From assembly GCA_910585295.1 (NCBI GenBank), contig CAJUDE010000037.1, positions 84,846 through 148,845 of the forward strand: a DNA stretch of 64,000 nt, in the 5' to 3' direction. This DNA comes from an uncultured Lachnospiraceae bacterium (lineage in GTDB: Bacteria; Bacillota; Clostridia; Lachnospirales; Lachnospiraceae). The notes beneath the pieces are model-generated. The model was not told where the DNA came from. It saw only the letters and a list, made by a program, of their open reading frames with translations, and searched no databases. Below are positions 14,783 through 23,243 of the stretch, piece by piece (the stretch's first letter is position 1; each line of letters opens with the position of its first letter). Position numbers and translations under genes: made by a program.

Positions 14783-15976
14783 CTAGAGACGAAACTGCTC
14801 CGCCAGGGATTTTTTAGTTTTTTTACGCGTAACCTCAACTAAGTTAAGCTTAGTGATGTCAACCACCTGGACTGGAACGCTGTCCGTAGAAACTGCGCTG
14901 CGCAATGCCTGTATTAAAGATTCCTGATATTCTGCAGATTTCATGTCAATAAAGTCAATAATAATAATCCCTGAAAGGTTGCGCAGCCGAAGCTGGTGCG
15001 CCACTTCTACAGCGGCTTCTAAGTTGACACTTAAGTAATGGTCATCCCCTTGCTTTTTGGACATGCTTTTCCCTGAGTTCACATCAATCACCGTTAATGC
15101 TTCCGTTGGCTGGATTACAAGGTAAGCGCCTGACTTAAGCCAAACCTTTTCCTGAAGGGCTTCCTGAATTTTTCGTTCCAGCCTGTAGAGTACATTCAAG
15201 CTTATCATGGAATCTTCGTAAAACTTAAGCTTCCCGAGGTCTTCTGGCTGGAATTTCTCCAGGTACCCATGGGCTTGTTCCAGCAGCCCTTTATCATCTG
15301 TAATGACCTCGCCAAGTTGGGAATGGTTGGCGTTTTGCAGGCTATGGAGGTATTCCGGCGTGCTTTCTTTCAGGCAGGAAAACGCCGTGCGGTACGGCGC
15401 AGTGTCGCGAAGATGGAAATATTCCTGTTTTAACCCTTCATATTCCGCCAGTATCTCTTCTTTGGAAGCAGTTGCCGCATTGGTACGCACAATAATCCCA
15501 AACTCATCATTACGCTCAAAATTTAACTCATTTTTTAAAAATTCCCTTTTCTGGGCATCCAGCTTCCTAGAAATGCCGATGCTGGTATTTTCACTGGTTA
15601 ATGCCAAGTATTTCCCAGTAATGTTTAAATTGGTGGTGACTTTGGGCGGTTTGGACTTGCTGCTTTCCTGGGAAACCTGCACCACCACCTCATCCCCCTG
15701 CACCATTTTTGGGCTGTTGATTTTCTTTACATATAGGGGCTGTTTCAATTCATCCAAGGAATAATAACAAGGCATCCCAGGCGCAATTTCTATAAAGGCA
15801 GCATTTAAGTTCTTAACAATATTCTTTACCCTCCCCACATAGATATTCCCAAGGATGCTTTTATGCCCTGCAGGCTCAAGGGTGGCCTCAAGCAATTTTT
15901 TATCCTGGAAAAGCGCAGTTACGATAAAGCTTTTATTATTTTTATCCAACTTCGTAATTAACAATGTATTTTTCAT
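14783..15976 (-). CDS. rng: Ribonuclease E/G family protein, short form without zinc-link
   Basis: A 397-residue RNase G/E. An S1-like RNA-binding region (about residues 35-110; GNIYVGRVKNIVKNLNAAFI) precedes the catalytic RNase H-like/DNase I-like part. Magnesium ligands lie in VIDVNSGK and IIIDFIDMK. The protein stops at VTRKKTKKSLAEQFRL, exactly where E. coli RNase E and G continue into the CPxC zinc-link used for dimer assembly; no such motif exists in any frame downstream. ATG 15976 shares ATGA with the upstream gene's stop. It likely cleaves 5'-monophosphorylated RNA or processes rRNA. Confidence 0.88.
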   Translation of the reverse strand: MKNTLLITKLDKNNKSFIVTALFQDKKLLEATLEPAGHKSILGNIYVGRVKNIVKNLNAAFIEIAPGMPCYYSLDELKQPLYVKKINSPKMVQGDEVVVQVSQESSKSKPPKVTTNLNITGKYLALTSENTSIGISRKLDAQKREFLKNELNFERNDEFGIIVRTNAATASKEEILAEYEGLKQEYFHLRDTAPYRTAFSCLKESTPEYLHSLQNANHSQLGEVITDDKGLLEQAHGYLEKFQPEDLGKLKFYEDSMISLNVLYRLERKIQEALQEKVWLKSGAYLVIQPTEALTVIDVNSGKSMSKKQGDDHYLSVNLEAAVEVAHQLRLRNLSGIIIIDFIDMKSAEYQESLIQALRSAVSTDSVPVQVVDITKLNLVEVTRKKTKKSLAEQFRL

Positions 15977-16812
15977 GGAATATCTTCTCCCAATTCCCCT
16001 AAGGGAAGAAATTCTGGAAAAGCTTTCTGTTCTTTTTCGCAAGCTTCCCGCAATTGTTTTAAATACTTCTGATATTTTTTCTGTTCTTGCTCCCCTTTAA
16101 CTGGAATATCTTCGGTTTTTGCATACACTTCCTGCCGATGGGTTTGGAACCTTAAAGGATTATAGCTAAGGTTTAGGAAATTACAAAAGGCTTCCAGCAC
16201 AAGTTCAGGCTTCACATTGTCGCTGCTTCCAGTGCAGGCCCTTAAGGATATTCCAAAACCAGCAGGCGGGGCTGGGTCTAAGGAACTCTTGTCTAAGCTT
16301 ACGGCCTCCATCTGATAGATAAGGCGCTTTAAGTCCATTTCAATCAAGTTTTTCTTTGTCTGTTTTGTAATGATAATCTCCTTCTGCCCCTGATAAAATT
16401 CCTGAATTTTTCTGGAAAGCTCTTCCTGGGATGCAAAAAAAGGCTTATACCCTGGCTTTTCATATATTAGGTAGTCTGCGGCCGCCACCAGCGACATGGA
16501 GGTCTTTGCCATATCTGGAAGCCTGCGGTATTCCAAAATGGATATCCCCTCTACCATAACCTGGTTCAAGGCTTCCAAAGATTCCTGGCTGGACTTTGTG
16601 GAAGTTACCTCAATGTCAAAATACTCCCCGTCGCTGGTAATCCCGACTCCAAGGGGGGCTGCAAAGGACATCACCTGATGGGGGCTGTAACCTCCAGTAT
16701 AAGCAATGTCGATGCCTGCCCGGCGGATTGCCTTCTGGAAATACCGCATCATGTCCAGATGCCCAATAAACTTCATTGCGCCAGATTTTTGAAATTTAAT
16801 CCTGATGTTCAA
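15973..16812 (-). CDS. TIGR03936/DUF2344 radical-SAM-linked protein
   Basis: A 279-residue DUF2344 protein, which in Clostridia always accompanies the radical-SAM gene upstream and is sometimes fused to it. The N-terminus NIRIKFQKSGAMKFIGHLD and RAGIDIAYTGGYSPHQVMSFA are family hallmarks. I chose the TTG at 16812: GGGGGAGGTG lies seven bases upstream and family members begin right there. The alternative ATG at 16851 would overlap 56 bases of the neighbour. Its function is unknown; a tRNA or rRNA modification role with its partner is often guessed. Confidence 0.85.
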   Translation of the reverse strand: MNIRIKFQKSGAMKFIGHLDMMRYFQKAIRRAGIDIAYTGGYSPHQVMSFAAPLGVGITSDGEYFDIEVTSTKSSQESLEALNQVMVEGISILEYRRLPDMAKTSMSLVAAADYLIYEKPGYKPFFASQEELSRKIQEFYQGQKEIIITKQTKKNLIEMDLKRLIYQMEAVSLDKSSLDPAPPAGFGISLRACTGSSDNVKPELVLEAFCNFLNLSYNPLRFQTHRQEVYAKTEDIPVKGEQEQKKYQKYLKQLREACEKEQKAFPEFLPLGELGEDIP

Positions 16813-18658
16813 GACAGACACCTCCCCCAAATAATGCAGCGCCGCACCCATTGCACTGCTCTTTACAGTTTAAGGTCACTTCCCCACGTTTTGCCCGCTC
16901 CCACTCACGCGCCAAAAATGATTTTGCCACCCCACAGTCAATAAAATCCCATGGAAGGATCTCTGTACCTTCCCTAGCCCGAAGGTTGTAAAAGTCAATG
17001 GAAACGCCGCATTCCTCAAAAGCCTCCATCCATTTCTGGTTATCAAAAAACTCACTCCAGGAATCAAAGATACAGCCTTTTTCATATGCTTTTTGCAGCA
17101 CCTTCCCGACCCTTCGGTCACCCCTGGCAAACACGCCTTCTAAGACGGTAACGTCAGCTTCATGCCAATTGTATTTTAAGCTCTTGCGGTTTAGCTGAGC
17201 CTTCATTTCCTCATTGACAATTTTTGCCCTCCTCAGGTATTCCCCTTTCCCATACATCGGCGCCCACTGGAATGGAGTAAAAGGCTTCGGCACAAAAAAG
17301 GATGTGCTGATGGTGATTTGGCATTTTCCATTCCGTTGTTCTTTTGGGATTTCATAGTACCTGCGGGCAATTTTATCTGCAAGCCTGGGAATATCCCTCA
17401 TATCCTCTTCCGTTTCCGTGGGAAGCCCTAACATAAAATATAACTTAACCTTTTGCCAGCCTCCATCAAAAGCAAGCCCGGCGCCATGCAAAATAGTTTC
17501 CTCTGTCAACCCTTTATTGATCACGTCCCGAAGGCGCTGGGAACCTGCTTCCGGTGCAAAAGTCAGGCTACTTTTGCGGATGTCCTGCACCTGCTTCATG
17601 GCATCTAAAGAAAATGCGTCAATCCGCAAGGAAGGGAGGGAAATATTCACTCCCTGCTCCCTGGAACCAATAAGGTAATGGAGCAATTCTGGAAGCTTGC
17701 TGTAATCACTGGAACTTAAAGAACTTAAAGAAATCTCCTCATGCCCAGTGCTTTTTAACATATCGTTCGCGCATTCCTTTAAAACATCCACATCACGCTC
17801 CCTGGTGGGGCGGTAAATCATGCCTGCCTGGCAAAACCGGCATCCCCGGACGCATCCCCTTTGGATTTCCAAAACAACACGGTCCTGGGTCGCCTTGATA
17901 AAGGGGACAAGCGGTTTACGAGGATAGGGGGCGTTACTTAAATCCATTTCAATTTCTTTTTTGACTATGGCAGGGACTCCTTCATATTTTGGCTGGAAGG
18001 AGCAAATAGCCCCATCTTCCCCATAATCCACCTCGTACAAGGACGGCACATAGATGCCAGGCAGCTTGCTGGCAGCACGCAAAAAATCCTGCCGCGCCTT
18101 CCCCTTTGCCTTCATATCCTTATACAAGTCAAATAATTCATCATAGCGCGTCTCCCCCTCCCCTAGGTAAAATAGGTCAAAAAAGTCCGCCAAAGGCTCC
18201 GGGTTATAAGTGCATGGGCCGCCGCCAATGACAATAGGGTCGCCTTTTGCCCGTTCTGACGATAGCATAGGGATTTGGCTTAAGTCCAAAACCTGTAAGA
18301 TATTTGTATAGCACATCTCATATTGAATGGTAATCCCAAGGAAATCCATATCCTTTACCGGGGACTGGGTTTCCAACGTAAACAGTGGGATCTTTTGTTC
18401 TTTTAGGATATTATGCAGGTCACTCCAGGGGGAATAGACCCGTTCACAGTATACGTCTTCCCGCTGGTTAAACATATCATATAATATTTGGATTCCCAGA
18501 TGGGACATGCCAATCTCATATACGTCCGGGAAACAGATTGCAAAGCGGATATCGGCTGTTTTTGGGTCTTTTTTCACCATATTGACTTCATTCCCGATAT
18601 AACGGGCAGGTTTGTCAATACGGAGCAGTATTTCATCGCTCAAAGCTAATTGTCTCAT
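16796..18658 (-). CDS. TIGR03960-family radical SAM protein with B12-binding-like N-terminus
   Basis: A 620-residue radical SAM enzyme. A cobalamin-binding-like N-terminal half (FAICFPDVYEIGMSHLGIQ, IVIGGGPCTYNPEP) precedes the radical SAM core, whose cluster cysteines lie in QRGCVRGCRFCQAGM. A C-terminal segment ends in a cysteine cluster (CKEQCNGCGAALFGGGVCLEH) that may hold a second metal site. Start ATG 18658 follows AAGGAATGG. It overlaps the DUF2344 gene by 17 bases. The substrate is unknown. Confidence 0.9.
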   Translation of the reverse strand: MRQLALSDEILLRIDKPARYIGNEVNMVKKDPKTADIRFAICFPDVYEIGMSHLGIQILYDMFNQREDVYCERVYSPWSDLHNILKEQKIPLFTLETQSPVKDMDFLGITIQYEMCYTNILQVLDLSQIPMLSSERAKGDPIVIGGGPCTYNPEPLADFFDLFYLGEGETRYDELFDLYKDMKAKGKARQDFLRAASKLPGIYVPSLYEVDYGEDGAICSFQPKYEGVPAIVKKEIEMDLSNAPYPRKPLVPFIKATQDRVVLEIQRGCVRGCRFCQAGMIYRPTRERDVDVLKECANDMLKSTGHEEISLSSLSSSDYSKLPELLHYLIGSREQGVNISLPSLRIDAFSLDAMKQVQDIRKSSLTFAPEAGSQRLRDVINKGLTEETILHGAGLAFDGGWQKVKLYFMLGLPTETEEDMRDIPRLADKIARRYYEIPKEQRNGKCQITISTSFFVPKPFTPFQWAPMYGKGEYLRRAKIVNEEMKAQLNRKSLKYNWHEADVTVLEGVFARGDRRVGKVLQKAYEKGCIFDSWSEFFDNQKWMEAFEECGVSIDFYNLRAREGTEILPWDFIDCGVAKSFLAREWERAKRGEVTLNCKEQCNGCGAALFGGGVCLEHQD

Positions 18659-18695
18659 GTTTTTCCATTCCTTTTTTGAATTTATCACTCAGCCT

Positions 18696-18724
18696 ATTAT
18701 AACAATACCCTTCTCTTTTCGCAA
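18696..18724 (-). promoter_or_regulatory. Sigma-A promoter of the radical-SAM/DUF2344/rng operon
   Basis: Minus strand: -35 TTGCGA (18724-18719), 17-bp spacer, -10 TATAAT (18701-18696), about 37 bases before the ATG at 18658. Confidence 0.7.
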
Positions 18725-18732
18725 CAGGAAAA

Positions 18733-19047
18733 CTATTTGCCATTGGATTCCAAGGCAATTTTGATGGCGTCTTCTAAATCCTCCAAAGGGAGCGGGTTCC
18801 AGGCAATTTGCTTCCACACGTCCTCAGCTTTATATTGGTGGAATGTAACCTGCTTCTGGTCACAATATACAAAGGCCGCAAAAATCAAAACCGCAATGGC
18901 TGTCCGTATCCCAAGGCTGGAATATTTATATTCTTCCTCCTGTCCCTGGCTTCCTGCCTTGCCAGGTTCTTGAGAATAAAATGACGCGCGCATCTGGTCA
19001 ACATATGCCCTCCGCTTGGATGCCGCTTCTTCCATTGATCGAACCAT
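18733..19047 (-). CDS. Small single-pass membrane protein, unknown
   Basis: A 104-residue protein I do not recognise. A charged N-terminus (MVRSMEEAASKRRAYVDQMR) and a Gln/Glu-rich stretch precede one transmembrane helix (about residues 45-63, SLGIRTAIAVLIFAAFVYC). An acidic C-terminal domain follows (ALPLEDLEDAIKIAL-like end). The topology would place about 40 residues outside. It lies between the his operon terminator and the radical-SAM promoter, so it is probably its own unit. A start at Met5 is possible. Confidence 0.6.
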   Translation of the reverse strand: MVRSMEEAASKRRAYVDQMRASFYSQEPGKAGSQGQEEEYKYSSLGIRTAIAVLIFAAFVYCDQKQVTFHQYKAEDVWKQIAWNPLPLEDLEDAIKIALESNGK

Positions 19048-19180
19048 AGGTTTCTCCTAAAAAGTTTTCTTGTTATATTTTAGTATTAGATTGTCTGGAA
19101 AATACATAGTTTGGCTAAATTATATTAGGAAACCCTACTCTTTTCTATGATACCGCGATATAACATCCCCAATCAAACAG

Positions 19181-19217
19181 AAAAGGTTTACATAATAAAC
19201 TTATGTAAACCTTTTTT
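19181..19217. terminator. Terminator hairpin downstream of the his operon
   Basis: AAAAGGTTTACATAA (19181-19195) and TTATGTAAACCTTTT (19201-19215) form a perfect 15-bp stem with a 5-nt loop. It lies 15 bases past the hisIE stop. The flanking A and T tracts give it terminator form on both strands. Confidence 0.8.
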
Positions 19218-19231
19218 CTAAAAATGCCTGA

Positions 19232-20512
19232 TTAACGCTGGTTCAATTCTTCCACTATGTCTTCCCAGGTTACGCCCCTTTCCACCATCAACACCATCAT
19301 ATGGTATAAAAAGTCTGAGATTTCATATTTGATTTCTTCTTTTTCTGGGTTCTTGGAGGCAATGACTATTTCCGTCGCCTCTTCCCCTAATTTCTTAAGG
19401 ATTTTGTCAAGCCCTTTGTCAAACAGATAATTGGTGTAGGAGCCCTCTTTTGGGTGGTCTTTGCGGTCTTTGATCACGTCATACACATTTTCAAAAACTT
19501 TTAAAGGGTTCTTCGTGGTAAACTCTTTTTTGACTAATTCATTGTAAAAACAGCTTGTATTCCCTGTATGGCAGGCAGCGCCTACCTGGGAAACTTTGGC
19601 AAGGAGGGTGTCCTTGTCACAGTCTGCCGTCAAGGATTTTACATACTGGTAATGCCCAGAAGTCTCCCCTTTAATCCACAACTCTTTTCTGCTCCTGCTG
19701 TAATAAGCCATTTTGCCAAGGAACAAGGTGGTTCGGAATGCCTCTTCATTCATATACGCCATCATCAATACTTCTGCCGTCTTGTAGTCCTGGACAATCA
19801 CTGGGAGCATGCCATCGGAATTCAGTTTAAATTCTGACCATTCCATGGAAGATTCAAACTTCTTGGTCTCAATCCCCTCTGCGGCAAGCGTCTGCTTTAA
19901 CTCCGTTACATAGGTGTCTGGGTCGCTGATATAAGGGCCTCCAATTCCTGTCACACAGTCTTTTTTCAATATCTGCACCCAGCGGTCTTTGTCATAGCCT
20001 TGGATAATTACGCTGAACGGAAGGTCTGTAATATTTTCCAGTGATTCAATAATCCCTTCATTCAGCACAACCAGCTTATGCACATGCTCCTGCACTTTTT
20101 TCTTATGCTTGAAAATCAAATCCACATTTTCCATGGCAACTAACAATTTATCCCGCCCAAACCGCTTAGATCCTTCCTCTATCAGGGTTATTGTTTCGTG
20201 TTTCCCACTGTCTAGAATCACGCCTTTGCAGCCGGCGTAAATTAATTTCTTAATATCTTCCAGACGGGAAATACAGCCGCCCCCATAAATGGGGATTTCT
20301 ACAATGCGGCTGAGTTCTTTGATTGTATGCAGGTTGTTCTCATGCTCCTGGTCCGAGGTTGACAAATCGAAAATATATAGCTTATCTACGCCGCTGTCGT
20401 TATAGATTGCGGCAAGCTCTTTCAGGTCCCCGGCGCCCTCCAGGTTTCCCTCTCCTTTTACTGCCATACCATCTTTCAGGTAAATGGTGGCAATCAGGTT
20501 CTTATGTTCCAT
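19232..20512 (-). CDS. hisI: HisIE bifunctional enzyme with HisA/HisF-like N-terminal domain
   Basis: A 426-residue fusion. Residues about 1-220 resemble the HisA/HisF TIM barrel (IATIYLKDGMAVKG, DKLYIFDLS, PIYGGGCISRLEDIKKLIYAG). Residues about 228-330 are the HisI phosphoribosyl-AMP cyclohydrolase, with zinc and substrate motif TADCDKDTLLAKVSQVGAACHTG. The rest is HisE phosphoribosyl-ATP pyrophosphatase (KILKKLGEEATEIVIASKN). It catalyses steps 2 and 3 of histidine synthesis. The TIM-like part lacks the pair of catalytic aspartates in their usual settings as far as I can see, so it may be structural or regulatory. No separate hisA, hisF or hisH is in the window. Confidence 0.88.
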   Translation of the reverse strand: MEHKNLIATIYLKDGMAVKGEGNLEGAGDLKELAAIYNDSGVDKLYIFDLSTSDQEHENNLHTIKELSRIVEIPIYGGGCISRLEDIKKLIYAGCKGVILDSGKHETITLIEEGSKRFGRDKLLVAMENVDLIFKHKKKVQEHVHKLVVLNEGIIESLENITDLPFSVIIQGYDKDRWVQILKKDCVTGIGGPYISDPDTYVTELKQTLAAEGIETKKFESSMEWSEFKLNSDGMLPVIVQDYKTAEVLMMAYMNEEAFRTTLFLGKMAYYSRSRKELWIKGETSGHYQYVKSLTADCDKDTLLAKVSQVGAACHTGNTSCFYNELVKKEFTTKNPLKVFENVYDVIKDRKDHPKEGSYTNYLFDKGLDKILKKLGEEATEIVIASKNPEKEEIKYEISDFLYHMMVLMVERGVTWEDIVEELNQR

Positions 20513-20520
20513 ATCATCAC

Positions 20521-21114
20521 CTATAAACTACCTTTCGTTGACATTATGTCTTTGATTCTTTCGTCTTTTAACGTGGCTTCGTCCAATGCCCGCCCAAACG
20601 CCTTGAACAGCCCTTCCACCATATGGTGGTTGTTCGTGCCAGATAAGATTTTCATATGCAGGTTCATGCCTGCGCTGTAGGAGATGGCATAGAAAAATTC
20701 CCTGACCATCTCAGTTTCCATATACCCCACCCGCTCGGCAGTGAACTCCCCTTCAAAAGAAAAATAAGGCCGTCCGCTTAAATCTATGGCGCATAGCACC
20801 AATGTTTCATCCATAGGCAGGATGCAGCTTCCATAACGTTTGATACCCCTTTTATCCCTCAAGGCAATCCGAATTGCGTTCCCCAGCACAATCCCAGTAT
20901 CTTCAATTGTATGGTGGGTGTCCACAATCAAATCCCCCGTAACCTGTACCTTTAAATCAAAAAATCCATGGCGGGCGAACCCATCCAGCATATGGTCAAA
21001 AAACCCAATTCCTGTATTAAGCTGGGATGTTCCGCTGCCATCCAGGTTCAATGTCAGGCTAATATCTGTTTCCTTTGTTTTCCGGTGCTGTTTGGCAGTT
21101 CTTTCTGCTGGCAT
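20521..21114 (-). CDS. hisB: Imidazoleglycerol-phosphate dehydratase
   Basis: A 197-residue monofunctional HisB, which removes water from imidazole glycerol phosphate. Metal-binding His motifs are visible: GIGFFDHMLDGFARHG, VDTHHTIEDTGI, GTNNHHMVEGLFKAFGRAL. ATG 21114 follows GAGGAGAG; an in-frame ATG at 21141 would add nine residues without a good site. It ends 8 bases before hisIE. Confidence 0.96.
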   Translation of the reverse strand: MPAERTAKQHRKTKETDISLTLNLDGSGTSQLNTGIGFFDHMLDGFARHGFFDLKVQVTGDLIVDTHHTIEDTGIVLGNAIRIALRDKRGIKRYGSCILPMDETLVLCAIDLSGRPYFSFEGEFTAERVGYMETEMVREFFYAISYSAGMNLHMKILSGTNNHHMVEGLFKAFGRALDEATLKDERIKDIMSTKGSL

Positions 21115-21160
21115 CGCTCTCTCCTCTTTTCTACTTAACATTTATGGAACAAGTGTCTGG

Positions 21161-22462
21161 TCAATGTTTTGATGTCTCAAACCTTACTTTAATAGAATTT
21201 GCATGCGCCGTCAACTGTTCTGATGTGGCAAATTGTACAATATCTTTATAAACTGGCTCTAAAGCCTCTCTGGAATAAGAAACAATGCTGGATTTTTTGA
21301 TAAAGTCGTCCACCCCCAAAGGTGAGAAAAACTTTGCCGTCCCATTGGTGGGAAGCACATGGTTTGGCCCTGCAAAATAGTCCCCCAACGGCTCGCTGGA
21401 ATATTCCCCCAGGAAAATAGCGCCTGCGTTTTTTATTTTCATCATGGTCCCATAAGGGTCTGCGGTCAGGATTTCCAAATGCTCGGAGGCAATTTCATTG
21501 GCCGCGCCAATGGCTTCGTCCATATTTTCCGCCACTAAGATATACCCATAATTCTCCAAGGATTTCTCAATGATTCCTTTCCGGGGAAGCTCTGTGGTGA
21601 ATTTGTCGATTTCCGTAGAAACCTGCTCGGCAAAAGCTTCACTGTCTGTGATAAGGATAGCGCTTGCAAGCTCGTCGTGTTCTGCCTGTGACAATAAGTC
21701 CGCCGCTGCGTACCTTGGGTTTGCCGTCCCATCCGCAAGCACCAGGATTTCACTTGGCCCGGCGATGGAGTCAATGCTGACATGCCCAAAGACTGCTTTT
21801 TTGGCCAGCGCCACATAAATATTCCCAGGGCCTACGATTTTATCTACCTTGGGTATGCTCTTTGTCCCAAAAGCCAAAGCCGCAATTGCCTGGGCGCCTC
21901 CCGCTTTGTAGATCTCATCCACCCCGGCAAGGTCTGCCGCCACCAATGTGGCAGGGTTCACTTTCCCTTCCTTGTTGCAAGGCGTTGCCATAATAATTTT
22001 TTCCACCCCGGCCACCTTTGCCGGAATAACGTTCATAAGGACGGAAGATGGGTAAGCGGCTTTTCCGCCCGGCACATAGACCCCTACCCTGGCAAGGGCA
22101 GTAACCTTCTGCCCCAGCATAACGCCATCCGGCCTGCTGTCAAACCAACTATACTGCTTTTGCTTTTCATGGTAAGACCAGATATTTTTTAAGGATTTTT
22201 CCATAACAGCCACTAATTTAGGGTCGGTCAGCTTGTATGCCTCTTCAATTTCTTCTCTGGTGGCCCGAATGTTTTTTGAATCAACCTGCGCCCCGTCAAA
22301 CTGCTTGGTATAAGAGAACAGGGCTTCATCCCCTTTCTCACGGATTTGCCCAATAATGCCATCCACACGTTCTTCATATTCTTTATAACTGTTTGGGCTG
22401 CGCCTTAACAAGTTTTCCTGAAGGCCTTTCCTTGTTTCCTCTGTCAGTTTTAATATTCTCAT
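21161..22462 (-). CDS. hisD: Histidinol dehydrogenase
   Basis: A 433-residue HisD, which oxidises histidinol to histidine in two NAD-dependent steps with zinc. Landmarks are GVYVPGGKAAYPSSVLMNVIPA, KIVGPGNIYVALAKK, DSIAGPSEILVLAD, and QAEHDELASAILIT with zinc ligands. The catalytic SEHLEI and FAGPNHVLPT are intact. AAGGAGG precedes ATG 22462. It is third in the his operon. Confidence 0.97.
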   Translation of the reverse strand: MRILKLTEETRKGLQENLLRRSPNSYKEYEERVDGIIGQIREKGDEALFSYTKQFDGAQVDSKNIRATREEIEEAYKLTDPKLVAVMEKSLKNIWSYHEKQKQYSWFDSRPDGVMLGQKVTALARVGVYVPGGKAAYPSSVLMNVIPAKVAGVEKIIMATPCNKEGKVNPATLVAADLAGVDEIYKAGGAQAIAALAFGTKSIPKVDKIVGPGNIYVALAKKAVFGHVSIDSIAGPSEILVLADGTANPRYAAADLLSQAEHDELASAILITDSEAFAEQVSTEIDKFTTELPRKGIIEKSLENYGYILVAENMDEAIGAANEIASEHLEILTADPYGTMMKIKNAGAIFLGEYSSEPLGDYFAGPNHVLPTNGTAKFFSPLGVDDFIKKSSIVSYSREALEPVYKDIVQFATSEQLTAHANSIKVRFETSKH

Positions 22463-22583
22463 AGGTTCCTCCTTGGTCCTGCACATGTATCATTTTTGGT
22501 GTATGCCTGCATAAACATGTTGCCCCGCAAACCATTTTCCCAGTGCATATCCCTTGATAATTAAATACTGTTTATATAAAGTA

Positions 22584-23228
22584 TTATAATACCTTTTTTA
22601 AATCTTGTATTAATTTTGTGACGCGTTCGTTTTCCATCTTCATGCTCACCTGGTTCACAACCATCCTGGCAGAGAGGGGGCAGACCTCTTCTAATACGTT
22701 CAGCCCATTTTCCCTTAGGGTAGAACCAGTCTCTACAATATCCACAATCACTTCTGACAGCCCAACAATAGGGGCAAGCTCAATGGAGCCGTTTAATTTG
22801 ATAATTTCCACTGTCTGATGTTTCTTATTATAAAAATAATTTTTGGCAATTTTGGGATATTTAGTTGCAACACGTATTAATTCATGGTGCTTTAATAATT
22901 CTTCCGCCTCTTTTGGCCCGCAGACACACATCCGGCATGCCCCAAATTTTAAGTCCAGCACTTCATAGATATTCCTGGCTTCCTCCAGGATAGTGTCTTT
23001 CCCAACTACCCCAATATCGGCAGCGCCATATTCTACATAAGTCGGCACATCCGGCCCCTTGGCAAGGAAAAATTTTAATTTCAGCTCTTCATTGGCAAAA
23101 ATCAGCTTCCTAGTGCTTTTATCCTTCATCTCGCGGCAGGTAATCCCTATTTTCTCAAAGGCTTCTAAGGTTTGCTTTGCCAGCCTGCCCTTCCCTAATG
23201 CAAATGTTAAATATCTCATATCCTCCAT
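22584..23228 (-). CDS. hisG: ATP phosphoribosyltransferase, short form
   Basis: A 214-residue short-form HisG, the committed step of histidine synthesis. It lacks the C-terminal regulatory domain, so it needs HisZ, encoded just upstream, for activity and histidine feedback. Motifs are LTFALGKGRLAKQ, GAADIGVVGKDTI and the PRPP loop DIVETGSTLRENGL. ATG 23228 has AGGTGG upstream; Met4 (23219) sits only two bases after a GGAGG. It starts 15 bases after hisZ ends. Confidence 0.95.
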   Translation of the reverse strand: MEDMRYLTFALGKGRLAKQTLEAFEKIGITCREMKDKSTRKLIFANEELKLKFFLAKGPDVPTYVEYGAADIGVVGKDTILEEARNIYEVLDLKFGACRMCVCGPKEAEELLKHHELIRVATKYPKIAKNYFYNKKHQTVEIIKLNGSIELAPIVGLSEVIVDIVETGSTLRENGLNVLEEVCPLSARMVVNQVSMKMENERVTKLIQDLKKVL

Positions 23229-23243
23229 GGTGCACCACCTTTT

